The position numbers and the translations under genes were made by a program. From an uncultured Alphaproteobacteria bacterium (lineage in GTDB: Bacteria; Pseudomonadota; Alphaproteobacteria; Sphingomonadales; Sphingomonadaceae), in contig CAIZNH010000015.1 in assembly GCA_903934325.1 (NCBI GenBank), positions 1 to 64,000 of the forward strand: a stretch of DNA of 64,000 bases, read 5' to 3'. Below are positions 16,694-26,301 of the stretch, piece after piece; the first letter of the stretch is position 1; every line of letters begins with the position of its first letter. The notes under the pieces are model-generated. The model saw nothing but the letters and a program-made list of their open reading frames with translations. It made no database searches and was not told where the DNA came from.

Positions 16694-19369
16694 TCAGCCG
16701 TCCAGACTGCGGCTGGCCTGCTCGAAGGTATCGCGCGACAGGCTGGGCGCGGCCATGATCCGCTCCAGCTCCGCCTTCATCAGCGCAGCGCGGCCCGGCT
16801 CGATCCGCCGCCAGCGCCCGAGGGCGGGGACGAACTTGGCAGCCGTCTGCGGGTTGATCGGATCAAGCGCGAGAATCACGTCGGCGATCATCCGGTAGCC
16901 TTCGCCGCTCGCCGCATGAAAGCCCTGCGGATTGCCGGCAAAGGCCATGTGCAGCGAGCGCACGCGGTTGGGGTTCCTGAGCGTGAAATCGGGATGTTCG
17001 GCGAGCTTGCGGACCTCGGCAATCACATCGGGATTGAGCGAGAGCGCCTGCAAGGTGAACCACTTGTCGATCACCAGCGCATTGTCACGATAGCGATCAT
17101 AGAAGGCCGCCAGCCGTGCCTCGCGCTCGGGGCCGGCGAGACTGCACAGCACCATCAGCGCGCCCTGCCGGTCGGTCATGTTGTCGGCCGCATCATATTG
17201 CTGCGCGGCCAGCCGGGCGGCGCGGGCAGGATCGGCGGCGGCGAGGAACACCAGTCCTTGCGTCTTGACCTTGCGCGCCCCGCGCCCTGCGGGATCGTCG
17301 AGCGCAATGGCCGAAGCGCGTGTGTGAAGTGCTTCGAGCTCGCCCGCCAGCGCAGTGCCGATCGCCGCCTTCAGCCCTTCACGCGCCGCATGGATCGCGC
17401 CCGGATCGGCCAGTCGGCCACCCGTCGCCCCCGAACCTGCCATCGCCTCGAACAGATAGGTCTCGCTCGGCAGCATCATCAGCTCGCCGCGCATCGCATC
17501 ATCGAGCGCATTGTCGGCAAGGCTCGAACGGAACGCGCCGATGATCGCTGCTTCGCCCGCGGCCTGCTCCCCGGCCGCCAGCGCGCCACTGGCCACGCCG
17601 ACGAGGTGAGCGACCGCCAGCTCCTGCAAGGCTTCCGAGCGGGCAAAGGGATCATTGTCCTGCGCGGCGAGGAACACGAGGTCCTCGCGCGCAAGGCTGC
17701 GTTCGATCACGACCGGCGCGGTGAAGCCGCGATTGATCGAGACCACGGGGTCCGGGCCTGCAAGCGGCAGATCGAAGCTCTGCGTCTCGCCCTCCAGCAC
17801 CACCAGCTGCTCCGCGCCCAGCGTCCCGGACCGCGAATGGACCGCAATCTTGAGCGGGATCGGCATCGGCAGCTTTTCGGGCTGGCCGGGGGTGACGGGC
17901 ACGGTCTGCGTGAGGGTTAGGGTCAGCGTGTCACCGCTCACCGCCTGCGAGACCACGACACGCGGCGTGCCCGCCTGCGAATACCAGCGGCGGAACTGCG
18001 CAAGGTTGATCCCCGCACCATCCTCGATTGCCTTGACGAAATCCTCGCAGGTTGCGGCCTCGCCGTCATGGCGGTCGAAATAGAGATCGGTGCCGGCGCG
18101 GAACCGCGCCTCGCCCACCATGGCGCGCATCATGCGGATCACCTCGGCGCCCTTGTTATAGACAGTCGCGGTGTAGAAGTTGTTGATCTCGCTGTAGGAA
18201 TCCGGACGGATCGGGTGGGCGAGCGGGCCTGCATCCTCGGGGAACTGCGCCGCGCGCAGGATCCGCACATCCTCGATCCGCTTGACCGCCTCGCCCCGCA
18301 TGTCCTGCGAGAACAGCTGGTCGCGCAGCACGGTGAAGCCTTCCTTGAGGCTTAGCTGGAACCAGTCGCGGCAGGTGATGCGGTTGCCCGACCAGTTGTG
18401 GAAGTATTCGTGCGCGATCACGCCTTCCACCGCGTCGAAATCGGCATCTGTGGCGGTGTCGGGATCAGCCAGCACGTACTTCGTGTTGAAGACGTTCAAT
18501 CCCTTGTTCTCCATCGCCCCCATGTTGAAATCGGAGACGGCGACGATGTTGTAGAGATCGAGGTCATATTCGCGGCCGAACACCTCTTCGTCCCAGCGCA
18601 TCGAGCGGTGGAGCGATTCGAGTGCGTGATCGGTGCGTTCGATATCCTCCGCACGCACCCAAACATTGCACTCCACCACGCGGCCCGAGCCAGTGGTGAA
18701 AGGCTTGGAGTTCGCCACCAGATCGCCCGCCACCAGCGCGAAGAGATAGGACGGCTTGGGCCAGGGATCGTGCCATTCGGCCCAGTGGGTGCCATCAGCC
18801 CCCTCTCCCGCCGCGGTGCGGTTGCCATTGCACAGCAGGATCGGAAAGGCGGCCTTGCTACCAGCCATCCGCACCGAATAGACCGAGAGCACATCGGGTC
18901 GATCGGGGAAGAAGGTGATGCGACGGAAGCCTTCGGCCTCGCACTGGGTGCAAAGCATGCCGTTCGAAGCATAGAGGCCCATCAGCTGGGTGTTGGCGCC
19001 CGGATTGATCGCTGTTTCGATGGTGAGGCTGTGCTGATCGCCTGCCAGCGGGACAATCAGATCGGCGCCGTCCATGCGCCAGTCCGTCACAAGGGCGCCA
19101 TCGACCGTCACCGACAGCGGCTTCAGATCATCGCCGTTGAGCCGGATCGCCGCCTCGCGGTCGGCCTTGGGATTGCGGGTGAGCTCAAGCGTGGCGCGCA
19201 CCCGCGTCGTCTCGATACCGAGATCGAAATCGAGTTCGACGCTTGGCACCAGCCAGCCGAAGGGACGATAATCCTCGCGCAGGATCACCTGCGGCGCGTG
19301 AGGCGCGTGCGCGGCATCGGCGAGTTCGGGGTTGCCTTCGGGGTTCGTCGGGGTGGTCGCAATATCCAT
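16694..19369 (-). CDS. pepN: Aminopeptidase N (M1 family)
   Basis: The 891-residue protein is a cytoplasmic M1 zinc aminopeptidase that trims N-terminal residues from peptides. It has the exopeptidase motif GAMEN (284-288) and the zinc motif HEYFH (320-324) with the downstream glutamate at residue 343, 19 after the second histidine. The length fits the family. pgeF follows immediately. An inverted repeat lies between its start and the divergent epimerase-like gene. Confidence 0.96.
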   Translation of the reverse strand: MDIATTPTNPEGNPELADAAHAPHAPQVILREDYRPFGWLVPSVELDFDLGIETTRVRATLELTRNPKADREAAIRLNGDDLKPLSVTVDGALVTDWRMDGADLIVPLAGDQHSLTIETAINPGANTQLMGLYASNGMLCTQCEAEGFRRITFFPDRPDVLSVYSVRMAGSKAAFPILLCNGNRTAAGEGADGTHWAEWHDPWPKPSYLFALVAGDLVANSKPFTTGSGRVVECNVWVRAEDIERTDHALESLHRSMRWDEEVFGREYDLDLYNIVAVSDFNMGAMENKGLNVFNTKYVLADPDTATDADFDAVEGVIAHEYFHNWSGNRITCRDWFQLSLKEGFTVLRDQLFSQDMRGEAVKRIEDVRILRAAQFPEDAGPLAHPIRPDSYSEINNFYTATVYNKGAEVIRMMRAMVGEARFRAGTDLYFDRHDGEAATCEDFVKAIEDGAGINLAQFRRWYSQAGTPRVVVSQAVSGDTLTLTLTQTVPVTPGQPEKLPMPIPLKIAVHSRSGTLGAEQLVVLEGETQSFDLPLAGPDPVVSINRGFTAPVVIERSLAREDLVFLAAQDNDPFARSEALQELAVAHLVGVASGALAAGEQAAGEAAIIGAFRSSLADNALDDAMRGELMMLPSETYLFEAMAGSGATGGRLADPGAIHAAREGLKAAIGTALAGELEALHTRASAIALDDPAGRGARKVKTQGLVFLAAADPARAARLAAQQYDAADNMTDRQGALMVLCSLAGPEREARLAAFYDRYRDNALVIDKWFTLQALSLNPDVIAEVRKLAEHPDFTLRNPNRVRSLHMAFAGNPQGFHAASGEGYRMIADVILALDPINPQTAAKFVPALGRWRRIEPGRAALMKAELERIMAAPSLSRDTFEQASRSLDG

Positions 19370-19382
19370 GCGGGTCTCTTAC

Positions 19383-19448
19383 CCGTTCGCCTCGAGCGAA
19401 GTCGAGAGGCAGTGTCGGCAGTGTCTCGACTTCGCTCGACACGAACGG
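19383..19448. repeat. Inverted repeat, CCGTTCG...CGAACGG family
   Basis: The arms at 19383-19410 and 19421-19448 are near-perfect complements built around CTCGAGCGAAGTCGAG and CTCGACTTCGCTCGA, bounded by CCGTTCG and CGAACGG. It lies between divergently read genes. A related copy is at 26222-26286. Confidence 0.8.
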
Positions 19449-19461
19449 CACTATGCAGGCC

Positions 19462-20274
19462 ATGTCACATCTTTTGATCTTTGGACTGGGTTACACGGCC
19501 GCGCGCATCAAGGCCGCGCTGGAGGCGAAGGGCTGGCGGGTGGATGCCACGGGCCGCGCAGGCAATCTTGCCTTCGACGCCGATTTCGAGGCCATCCGCA
19601 GCATCATCGGCACCTGCGATGCGATCCTCTCCTCGGTGCCGCCCGAGCGAGTGACAGGCGGGGATGATGTGCTGCTGACCTATGGCGGGGCGCTGGAGGC
19701 AGCGGCGCGCAAGGGCACGTGGATCGGCTACCTCTCCTCCACCGGCGTCTATGGCGATCAGGCAGGCGCATGGGTGGACGAGGCGACCCCGACCATCGCC
19801 GAGACCGGAGCAGGCCGCCGCAACGCGCGGGCCGAAGCCGACCTCGCATGGCTGCGCCTCGGCGCGCGGGTGTTCCGCCTGCCGGGGATCTACGGCCCGG
19901 GCCGCTCTGCGCTGGACCGCGTGCGGGCGGGACAGGCGCGGCGGATCGACTTGCCCGGGCAGGTGTTCAGCCGCGTCCATGCCGATGATATCGCCAGCGG
20001 GGTGATCGCCGCTCTGGAGCAGAATGCGCCTGCAGGGGCATACAACCTCGGCGATGACTTCCCGTGCAACGGCAATGAAGTGACCGAGCACGCCTGCCGG
20101 TTGCTCGGCCTGCCGCTCCCGCCGCTGGAGACGCTGGAGGAGGCCAATCTCTCGGAAATGGCGCGCGGTTTCTACATGGAGAACCGCCGCGTCGCCAACG
20201 GCAAGGCCAAGCGGGTGCTCGGGTGGGAGCCGCGCTTTCCGACATATGTCGAGGGTTTGGAGGGATTGGTGTAG
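19462..20274 (+). CDS. NAD-dependent epimerase/dehydratase family protein
   Basis: The 270-residue protein is an extended-SDR-type Rossmann protein. It has an N-terminal nucleotide-binding loop LIFGLGYTA, an active-site-like SSTGVYGD segment near residue 95, and FRLPGIYGPGR, which resembles YeeZ-like epimerases. The substrate is not evident. Two starts are possible, 19453 (MQA) and 19462 (MSHLL); I favour 19462 because the protein core starts there at once, but no strong ribosome site separates them. Confidence 0.8.
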   Translation: MSHLLIFGLGYTAARIKAALEAKGWRVDATGRAGNLAFDADFEAIRSIIGTCDAILSSVPPERVTGGDDVLLTYGGALEAAARKGTWIGYLSSTGVYGDQAGAWVDEATPTIAETGAGRRNARAEADLAWLRLGARVFRLPGIYGPGRSALDRVRAGQARRIDLPGQVFSRVHADDIASGVIAALEQNAPAGAYNLGDDFPCNGNEVTEHACRLLGLPLPPLETLEEANLSEMARGFYMENRRVANGKAKRVLGWEPRFPTYVEGLEGLV

Positions 20275-20295
20275 AGCCGTAGCCCGAGGGCAGGT

Positions 20296-21207
20296 TCAGC
20301 GCTTCTGCTTGGACTTAAGCGCCAGCCCCATGCCGATGAGCGCCAGCGCCATGCCGCCTGCCGAAAGCGCATCCCACACGAACCCTTCAAACAGGGTTGA
20401 TAGAAGCATGGCGACGCACACGGTGACGATGCCGTTATAGGCCGTGCGCCCCGCGCCGATCTCGCGCACCAGATTATAGTGCAGCGGGAAGGTCACCACC
20501 GAACCGATGATGGCAAGATAGGCCGTCCCTGCCCAGAACTGCCATGCGCCCGGCACCTGCGGCGGGCCAGCCGTGACAAAGGCATAGCCGAGATCGAAGA
20601 TCGTTCCATAAAGCGCCGCCCAGGCGAGGAAGCTCACCATCGGCACCCCGCGCCCCGTCGGGTTGGCCTGCACCACATTGGCGATCGAGGCCGCCAGCAT
20701 CCCGCCCACCGCCAGCACAATTCCCAACGCAATATTGCCTCCGAGCGGCGAGGCGTTCCACTCGTGCACCAGCAGCATCGCCACCCCGGCAATCGCCACC
20801 AGACTCCCGCCTACAAAGCCACCCGCCACCCGCTCGCCGATGAACACCCGCGCGAACACCGCATTGGGCACCATCAGCAGCGCGAACATCACCGCGACGA
20901 TGCCGGAGGTGATGTGCTGTTCGGAATGATAGACGAACAGGAAATTGCCCGAAAACTGCGCGATGCCGACGCCCAGCGCCAGCAGGTGCTCGGGCCGGTT
21001 CAGCCGCAGCCGCTGTCCCATCACCGCCGCCAGCACGAACAGTGCCGGGGTCGCGAGCATGAAGCGGTAGAACACGCCCCAGGCGGCGGGCACATCCGAA
21101 ATCTGCCCGGTGATCACGAACCAGGTCGAGCCCCAGATCGTGCCGGTCAGCATGAAGGGGATCAGCACCTTCGGGCTGAGCATCGACGGCGCGGAAGCCT
21201 CGCTCAT
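20296..21207 (-). CDS. DMT-family (EamA) transporter
   Basis: The 303-residue protein has about ten membrane helices in two EamA repeats, with the family opening FMLTGTIWGSTWFVI. It probably moves a small metabolite out of the cell; the substrate is unknown. The ATG at 21207 overlaps the stop of the upstream aldolase-type gene (ATGA), which suggests the two are coupled and perhaps handle related amino-acid products. Confidence 0.87.
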   Translation of the reverse strand: MSEASAPSMLSPKVLIPFMLTGTIWGSTWFVITGQISDVPAAWGVFYRFMLATPALFVLAAVMGQRLRLNRPEHLLALGVGIAQFSGNFLFVYHSEQHITSGIVAVMFALLMVPNAVFARVFIGERVAGGFVGGSLVAIAGVAMLLVHEWNASPLGGNIALGIVLAVGGMLAASIANVVQANPTGRGVPMVSFLAWAALYGTIFDLGYAFVTAGPPQVPGAWQFWAGTAYLAIIGSVVTFPLHYNLVREIGAGRTAYNGIVTVCVAMLLSTLFEGFVWDALSAGGMALALIGMGLALKSKQKR

Positions 21208-22223
21208 AGGGCGGCAATCGCCTTGCCGAGCGCGGCGGCATCCTCGGGACGGGTGTTCCACGCGGTGACGAAGCGGGCACTGTCCGCGCCCCAGTCATAG
21301 AAGGCGAAATCCTGCGCCCGCAGCGCAGCGCGCTCGGCCTCGGTCAGGCGCACGAACAGCTCGTTCGCCTCGACCGGGTGGAGCAGGCGATCAGCGCAGC
21401 CAGCCGCCACTTCGCGCGCGGCGGCATTGGCGTGGGCGGCATTGGCCAGCCACAGCCCGTCTTCCAGCATCGCGAGGATCTGCGCTGCGAGATAGCGGCC
21501 CTTGCATTGCAGGTGGCCGGCGCGCTTGCGGCGATAGCGCACTTGGGCAGCGGCCTCGGGATCGAACAGGACGACGGCTTCCGCGCCCATCCCGCCGTTC
21601 TTGATGAACCCGAAGGCGAGGCTGTCGACCGGGCCGCTGGCCGCGCGCGCCGCTTCCTCGGGCGAACCGCCGAGAAACGCTGCCGCATTGCCGAACCGCG
21701 CCCCGTCCATGTGGAGGCCGAGCCGGCGCTCCTTGGCGAAAGCGCCGAGAGCCGCGAGTTCGGCAGGCGCATAGGTGCGGCCATATTCGGAGGCCTGCGT
21801 GATCGCGATGGCGTGGGGCTGCACCTGGTGCACATCATTGCGGATCGGATCGATCAGCGCAGCGATATCGGCGGGCGTCAGCTTCGCGCCCTCGCCCTCT
21901 GCCAGCATCAACTTGGCGCCATGCAGAAAAAAGCCCGGCGCGCCGCCCTCGTCCACCTCGATATGCGCCTCGCGGTGACACACGACCCCGCCGTGGGGGG
22001 CGCACATCGTCGCCAGCGCCAGACAATTGGCCGCCGTGCCCGTCGCCACCCAGAGCGCGGCACACTCACGCCCGAACAGCGCCGAGAAGCGCGCGTCGAG
22101 CTCGGCCGAGAGCGCATCCCCGTCATAGGGATTGTCCGGATGATCCGCCGCGCGCATCGCCTCCCACAAGCGGGGGTGGACGGCGGCGGCATTGTCGGAG
22201 AGAAAGGGCTTGGAGAGGGTCAT
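21204..22223 (-). CDS. Threonine-aldolase family PLP enzyme
   Basis: The 339-residue protein belongs to the low-specificity L-threonine aldolase/beta-eliminating lyase family, which splits L-threonine or L-allo-threonine to glycine and acetaldehyde. It begins with the typical SDNAAAVHPRLWEAM, carries WVATGTAANCLAL and HREAHIEVDEGG, LHMDGARFGNAAAFLG (PLP-binding aspartate), and FGFIKNGGMGAEAV, which holds the expected PLP lysine. It sits first in a two-gene unit with the DMT transporter. Confidence 0.88.
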   Translation of the reverse strand: MTLSKPFLSDNAAAVHPRLWEAMRAADHPDNPYDGDALSAELDARFSALFGRECAALWVATGTAANCLALATMCAPHGGVVCHREAHIEVDEGGAPGFFLHGAKLMLAEGEGAKLTPADIAALIDPIRNDVHQVQPHAIAITQASEYGRTYAPAELAALGAFAKERRLGLHMDGARFGNAAAFLGGSPEEAARAASGPVDSLAFGFIKNGGMGAEAVVLFDPEAAAQVRYRRKRAGHLQCKGRYLAAQILAMLEDGLWLANAAHANAAAREVAAGCADRLLHPVEANELFVRLTEAERAALRAQDFAFYDWGADSARFVTAWNTRPEDAAALGKAIAAL

Positions 22224-22288
22224 CGCAATCCGCCTCTATCGCGCCCCACGCGGGTTGCAAGCGATTGGGGCCAGCGGGAGGACGAAAC

Positions 22289-22606
22289 ATGGCCGACGCA
22301 GCCACCGGGCTTACCATCACCCACCACGTGGCTGGCACGGGCGGGCGCTATGTCGCTACCCTCGCTGACAGCGCCGAACAGGGCTATCTCGAATGGGAGG
22401 CAGGCGGAATGCGCGAAGGGCGTGAAATCCGCGTTGCCGCCCATACCATCGTGCCGCGTGCGATCGGCGGGCGCGGGGTCGCGGCGGCGCTGGTGCAGCG
22501 GCTGGTGGAGGACGCGCAGCGCTGCGGCTTCGTGATCCGTCCCGATTGCTCCTATGTCGCGCGCAAGTTCGCCGAAAACCCTGACTGGGCGGCGCTCAGG
22601 GCCTGA
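22289..22606 (+). CDS. Small GNAT-type N-acetyltransferase
   Basis: The 105-residue protein resembles the YjdJ-like short GNAT group: a GYLEWE strand, HTIVPRAIGGRGVAAALVQRLVEDA (acetyl-CoA loop R/Q-x-x-G-x-G/A version), and a C-terminal CSYVARKF segment. The acceptor substrate is unknown. A GGGAGG site sits about six bases before the ATG at 22289, so I rejected the longer frame. Its 3' end overlaps the convergent PH-domain gene by 55 bases. Confidence 0.82.
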   Translation: MADAATGLTITHHVAGTGGRYVATLADSAEQGYLEWEAGGMREGREIRVAAHTIVPRAIGGRGVAAALVQRLVEDAQRCGFVIRPDCSYVARKFAENPDWAALRA

Positions 22607-24132
22607 ACCGCAGGCGCATCGAGCCGCGAATAATCGGTCGCGGCGATGGTTTCGATGACACTGGCCCGCAGCTTGCGCGCCTCGGCCAGCGGCACGCCGG
22701 TCACGGCCAGGGTGCCGCCCGCCAGCCCGAGGTGCACCGTCGCATAGCCGCGCAGCCGCGCCAGCGGGCCCTGTGCGATCTCGATCGAATGGAGCTTCAG
22801 CCGGGTCGCAATGGTGTTGGTGGGGGACAGGAGCCCGCGGCTGGAGAATATCTGCGTCTCGTCCACCGCATGGCGATGGAACTGCCAGGCATAGAGCCTG
22901 GCGGCGAGCACGGCGCCGGCCACCACGAGCGGAATCGGGGCGAGCCAGGGCGAGGCTAAAATCGCCACCGGGATCGCCGCCGCCGCAATCAGCGCTGCCG
23001 GGACAAGCGCGGTGTCGGTGCGGTATTGCGTGCTGGCGCGGTGCCACTGCGTCGCCGCATCGGGCAGGTGGAAGCCCGCCGCCGCCACGATCGGGGCGAT
23101 CTCGGCGCGCTTGGCAAAGGGCGCAACCACATGGCTTTCCCCGCCATCATCCTGCGCCAGGCTGACGAAGCTCAGCGATTGCCAGCCGAAGCGATAGCGC
23201 AGCAGCCCGGTCCCGATCACCATCGCCTGGACGCGGTGGGCGGGCATCACCACATCGGTGCGGGTCAAGAGGCCGCGCTGGCGGCGGAACCCGCGGGCGC
23301 TGCGGGTGAGCGTGAAGCCCCAGTCGCGCAAGGCCGTGCGCACCACGCCGGTGCCGAACCCGAGGATCACCAGCGCGATCAGCCCCGCGATCGCGCTCGC
23401 CGCCTGCACCAGCGGGCCAAGGCTGGCGAGCGCCGGCCCCTGCTCCTTCAGCCAGCCGTACCAGATATCGACGTCCCACACGTCGATGCTGGTGACATTG
23501 TCGACATATTGCAACGCGCCGCCGAGCACCGCGAAAACCGCGAGGCTGAATTCGAACAGGCCGAAAGTGACCAGCCGCCGGGGCGACATGGCGAACAGCA
23601 CTTCACCTTCGGGATCGGGCGCAGGTGCAGCGGCGGCATCCTCGGGCGAGGCGGCTGGGCCGGCCTGCGCTTCCTCGTCGCGGCGCTCGCGCACCAGCTG
23701 GCGCAGCGCCTCGCCTTGGGCATTGGTGAGATATTGGAGCGCGATATCCTCGCCCGCCCCCGCGCCGGTCTCGAACTTCACCGCCACCAGCCCGAGCAGG
23801 CGCGGCAGGGGCTTGGCTTCGAGGCTGACGTCCTGGATCCGCTCGTAGGGGACGGAACGCGCCGAGCGGCTCAGAAGCCCGCTTTCGAGCCGGATGTCGG
23901 TTTCGCCGATGATATAGGTGGTGCGGCGCCAGCCGAGATAGGTGAACAGCCCGCCGATCACTACCGCTGCAAGACCAACCCCGAGCGCCACCAGCAGCCG
24001 CCCGCTGCCGCCGATGCCCGAAAAGGCAATCGCGATGGCGGGGATGATCGCGCTGCGGATATTCGCCAGCGCGCCCACCGCCATGCCGAGCGGAGCGGTG
24101 CGTTGGACGGCGTCCTGGGGCAGGTCGCTCAC
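22552..24132 (-). CDS. Bacterial PH-domain membrane protein (YdbT-like)
   Basis: The 526-residue protein has several hydrophobic helices alternating with bacterial PH (bPH2/DUF304) domains, recognisable from segments such as SVPYERIQDVSLEAKPLPRLLGL and VMPAHRVQAMVIGTGLLRYRFG. YdbS/YdbT pairs are known from Bacillus and have been linked to resistance to sublancin-like peptides, but the job here is unknown. It starts with GTG and overlaps the stop of the small partner gene (GTGA at 24129-24132). Confidence 0.82.
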   Translation of the reverse strand: MSDLPQDAVQRTAPLGMAVGALANIRSAIIPAIAIAFSGIGGSGRLLVALGVGLAAVVIGGLFTYLGWRRTTYIIGETDIRLESGLLSRSARSVPYERIQDVSLEAKPLPRLLGLVAVKFETGAGAGEDIALQYLTNAQGEALRQLVRERRDEEAQAGPAASPEDAAAAPAPDPEGEVLFAMSPRRLVTFGLFEFSLAVFAVLGGALQYVDNVTSIDVWDVDIWYGWLKEQGPALASLGPLVQAASAIAGLIALVILGFGTGVVRTALRDWGFTLTRSARGFRRQRGLLTRTDVVMPAHRVQAMVIGTGLLRYRFGWQSLSFVSLAQDDGGESHVVAPFAKRAEIAPIVAAAGFHLPDAATQWHRASTQYRTDTALVPAALIAAAAIPVAILASPWLAPIPLVVAGAVLAARLYAWQFHRHAVDETQIFSSRGLLSPTNTIATRLKLHSIEIAQGPLARLRGYATVHLGLAGGTLAVTGVPLAEARKLRASVIETIAATDYSRLDAPAVQALSAAQSGFSANLRAT

Positions 24133-24653
24133 AGCGTCTCGCGGCGGATATGGGCGCGGATGTCCTCGCGCATCTCGCGCGCCAGCTCCTCGCCGAGGCC
24201 GGGCAGCGACACGCTGGCATTGTGATTGCCGGCAGTGTGAAGCGTGAGCGTGGCAAGGCCGAAGAACCGGTCGAGCGGACCCTGATTCACATCGATATGC
24301 TGCACCCGGCCAAACGGCACCACCGTGTCCGACCGGAACAGAAGGCCGCGCACCACCCGCAGGCGGTCAGCGCTGATCTGGTAGCCGCGCGAGCCGTAGC
24401 GGCGGGCTGGGACGCGGATGATCAGGGCCAGCGCGATTAGCAGCACCGGCCCGGCGATGAGGCCGCTCGGAAACAGGCCCTCGCCGCGGAATGCCGACTC
24501 CAGCACCAGCGACCCAATCAGGAAGGGGATCGCGGTCAGGGCCGTCTGCAATCGCAAGGCGTGAGCATAGCTGGGATGGAGCTTCGTCAGCTCGCCATCA
24601 TCGTCGAGCGGCGCGGGCACGGAGGCAGGAACGGAGGCGGGGAGATGATCCAT
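24129..24653 (-). CDS. Bacterial PH-domain membrane protein (YdbS-like)
   Basis: The 174-residue protein has two membrane helices (about residues 36-80) followed by one bPH2 domain with YQISADRLRVVRGLLFRSDTVVPFGRVQHIDV. It is the small partner of the larger PH-domain protein that follows and overlaps it by four bases. It is read divergently from the glutathione transferase gene. Confidence 0.83.
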   Translation of the reverse strand: MDHLPASVPASVPAPLDDDGELTKLHPSYAHALRLQTALTAIPFLIGSLVLESAFRGEGLFPSGLIAGPVLLIALALIIRVPARRYGSRGYQISADRLRVVRGLLFRSDTVVPFGRVQHIDVNQGPLDRFFGLATLTLHTAGNHNASVSLPGLGEELAREMREDIRAHIRRETL

Positions 24654-24786
24654 GGTGGTGCCTTAGTGGCGCAATACAGCGCCTGTGTGCAAGCGATTTT
24701 GCCGCAAACCCTAGCGCATTTATGAGGGCGACGGGCCGCGCCAAGGCCCCTAGAACCCTCGGCAAAATCTTGTCGGAGAGACCGCA

Positions 24787-25434
24787 ATGACCATTCTTCA
24801 CTCCAGCCTCGGCCCCAATCCCCGCCTCGTGCGGATGTTCATGATCGAAAAGGGACTTGAAGAAGGGCGCGATTTCACCCGCGTGCATTACGACATCATC
24901 ACCGGCCAGAACCGGCAGGATGTCGCCTACATGGGCAAGAACCCGCAGGGTACCACCCCGACGCTCGAACTCGATGACGGCACGTGCCTCACCGAAAGCT
25001 GGCCGATCTGCGAATATGTCGAGGAGATGCACCCGGAGCACAACATGTTCGGCGAAACTCCGCTCGAACGCGCCGAGGTGCGCAAGTGGGTGCGGCTGTT
25101 CGATCAGGAAGTGGTGGTGCCGATGACGATGGGCTTCCGCGCCGGCGCGGGACGCCCGATGTTCGAGCCGCGCATGAGCGTGGTCTCGGTGGAGGCGGGC
25201 GCCGAACTGACCGCGATGGCCGATGCCAAGTGGCGGATGTTCGACGACATTCTGGGCGGCAGCAACCACATCGCGCTGGGCCGCTTCACCTTCGCCGATC
25301 TGATCATGTTCGCCTTTGCCAATTTCGGCTTCACCATCGGCTGGAAGCTGCCCGAAGGCACCGACAATCTCGCCCGCTTCATCGACACGCATAACCAGCG
25401 CCCCTGCGCGGGCGTGTGGCAGCAGTCCGAATAA
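24787..25434 (+). CDS. Glutathione S-transferase family protein
   Basis: The 215-residue protein has an N-terminal thioredoxin-fold domain (SSLGPNPRLVRMFMIEKGL, then NPQGTTPTLELDDGTCLTES, with the glutathione-contacting Glu-Ser pair) and an all-helical C-terminal domain. It may conjugate or isomerise an electrophilic catabolite. A GGAGAGACC site precedes the ATG. It is joined to the following SDR by a one-base stop/start overlap (TAATG), so the two are probably one transcript. Confidence 0.88.
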   Translation: MTILHSSLGPNPRLVRMFMIEKGLEEGRDFTRVHYDIITGQNRQDVAYMGKNPQGTTPTLELDDGTCLTESWPICEYVEEMHPEHNMFGETPLERAEVRKWVRLFDQEVVVPMTMGFRAGAGRPMFEPRMSVVSVEAGAELTAMADAKWRMFDDILGGSNHIALGRFTFADLIMFAFANFGFTIGWKLPEGTDNLARFIDTHNQRPCAGVWQQSE

Positions 25435-26213
25435 TGGCGCGGCTGGCGGGCAAGGTCGCGATCGTCACCGGCTGCGCGAGCGGGATCGGTGCGGCGACGG
25501 TGCGGCGGCTGCGGGCGGACGGGGCCGAAGTGCTCGGCACCGATCTCGACGCCGTCAAAGGCGCGGCGCTATGTGCCGAAACCGGCGCGCTGTTCGCGGT
25601 GCAGGACGCATCCGACCGCGCGGCATGGCCGCAGATCGTTGCACTCGCGGTCCAGACCTTCGGGCGGCTCGATATCCTCGTCAACAATGCCGGGATGGTC
25701 TCGGGCGCGGGGATCGGCGATCTCGACGATGACGCCATGTTCGCCGCGTGGGACAAGGTGCTGGCCGTCAATCTCACCGGCACCATGGCCGGCTGCCGCG
25801 CTGCGATTGCCGCGATGCGCGATAATCCGGGCGGCGCCAAGGGCGCGATCATCAACATCGCCTCGACCACCGCGATTGCGCCGCTGCCGACCGATGTCGG
25901 CTATTCGGCGAGCAAGGGCGCAGTGCGAGTGCTGTCCAAGTCCGTCGCCACGTGGTGCGCGAAAGCCGGCCTTGCCATCCGCTGCAACACCGTGATCCCC
26001 GGTGCGACCCAGACCGGCATGATCGCCGATGCCGAACAGCGCATGCCGGGATTGATCGCGGCCGTGGCTGCAACCTCGCCCTTGAACCGCCTCGCCGATC
26101 CTTCGGAAACGGCGGCGGCCATTGCCTTCTTGGCCAGCGACGAGTGCCCGTTCATGACCGGCGCGGAAATGCTGGTCGATGGCGCCGCGCTGGCGATCCA
26201 CCCGGGGTTCTGA
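25434..26213 (+). CDS. Short-chain dehydrogenase/reductase
   Basis: The 259-residue protein is a classical SDR with the cofactor loop TGCASGIG, NNAG, and the catalytic YSASK. The final VDGAALAIHPGF is like many sphingomonad alcohol dehydrogenases. The start ATG at 25434 shares a base with the glutathione-transferase stop; the frame before it is shadow. An inverted repeat follows its stop by less than 10 bases and may help end the transcript. Confidence 0.92.
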   Translation: MARLAGKVAIVTGCASGIGAATVRRLRADGAEVLGTDLDAVKGAALCAETGALFAVQDASDRAAWPQIVALAVQTFGRLDILVNNAGMVSGAGIGDLDDDAMFAAWDKVLAVNLTGTMAGCRAAIAAMRDNPGGAKGAIINIASTTAIAPLPTDVGYSASKGAVRVLSKSVATWCAKAGLAIRCNTVIPGATQTGMIADAEQRMPGLIAAVAATSPLNRLADPSETAAAIAFLASDECPFMTGAEMLVDGAALAIHPGF

Positions 26214-26221
26214 AGCAGGTT

Positions 26222-26286
26222 CCGTTCGTGTCGAGCGCAGTCGAGACACCTGCACACGGCCTCTCGACTACGCTCGAGGCGAAAGG
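26222..26286. repeat. Inverted repeat, CCGTTCG family, diverged copy
   Basis: Left arm 26222-26250 (CCGTTCGTGTCGAGCGCAGT onward) and right arm 26261-26286 (CTCTCGACTACGCTCGAGGC onward) pair around a 10-base loop. It is the same family as 19383-19448 with several changes, and sits between convergently read genes. Confidence 0.75.
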
Positions 26287-26301
26287 GTTTGGGGGTACTG
26301 G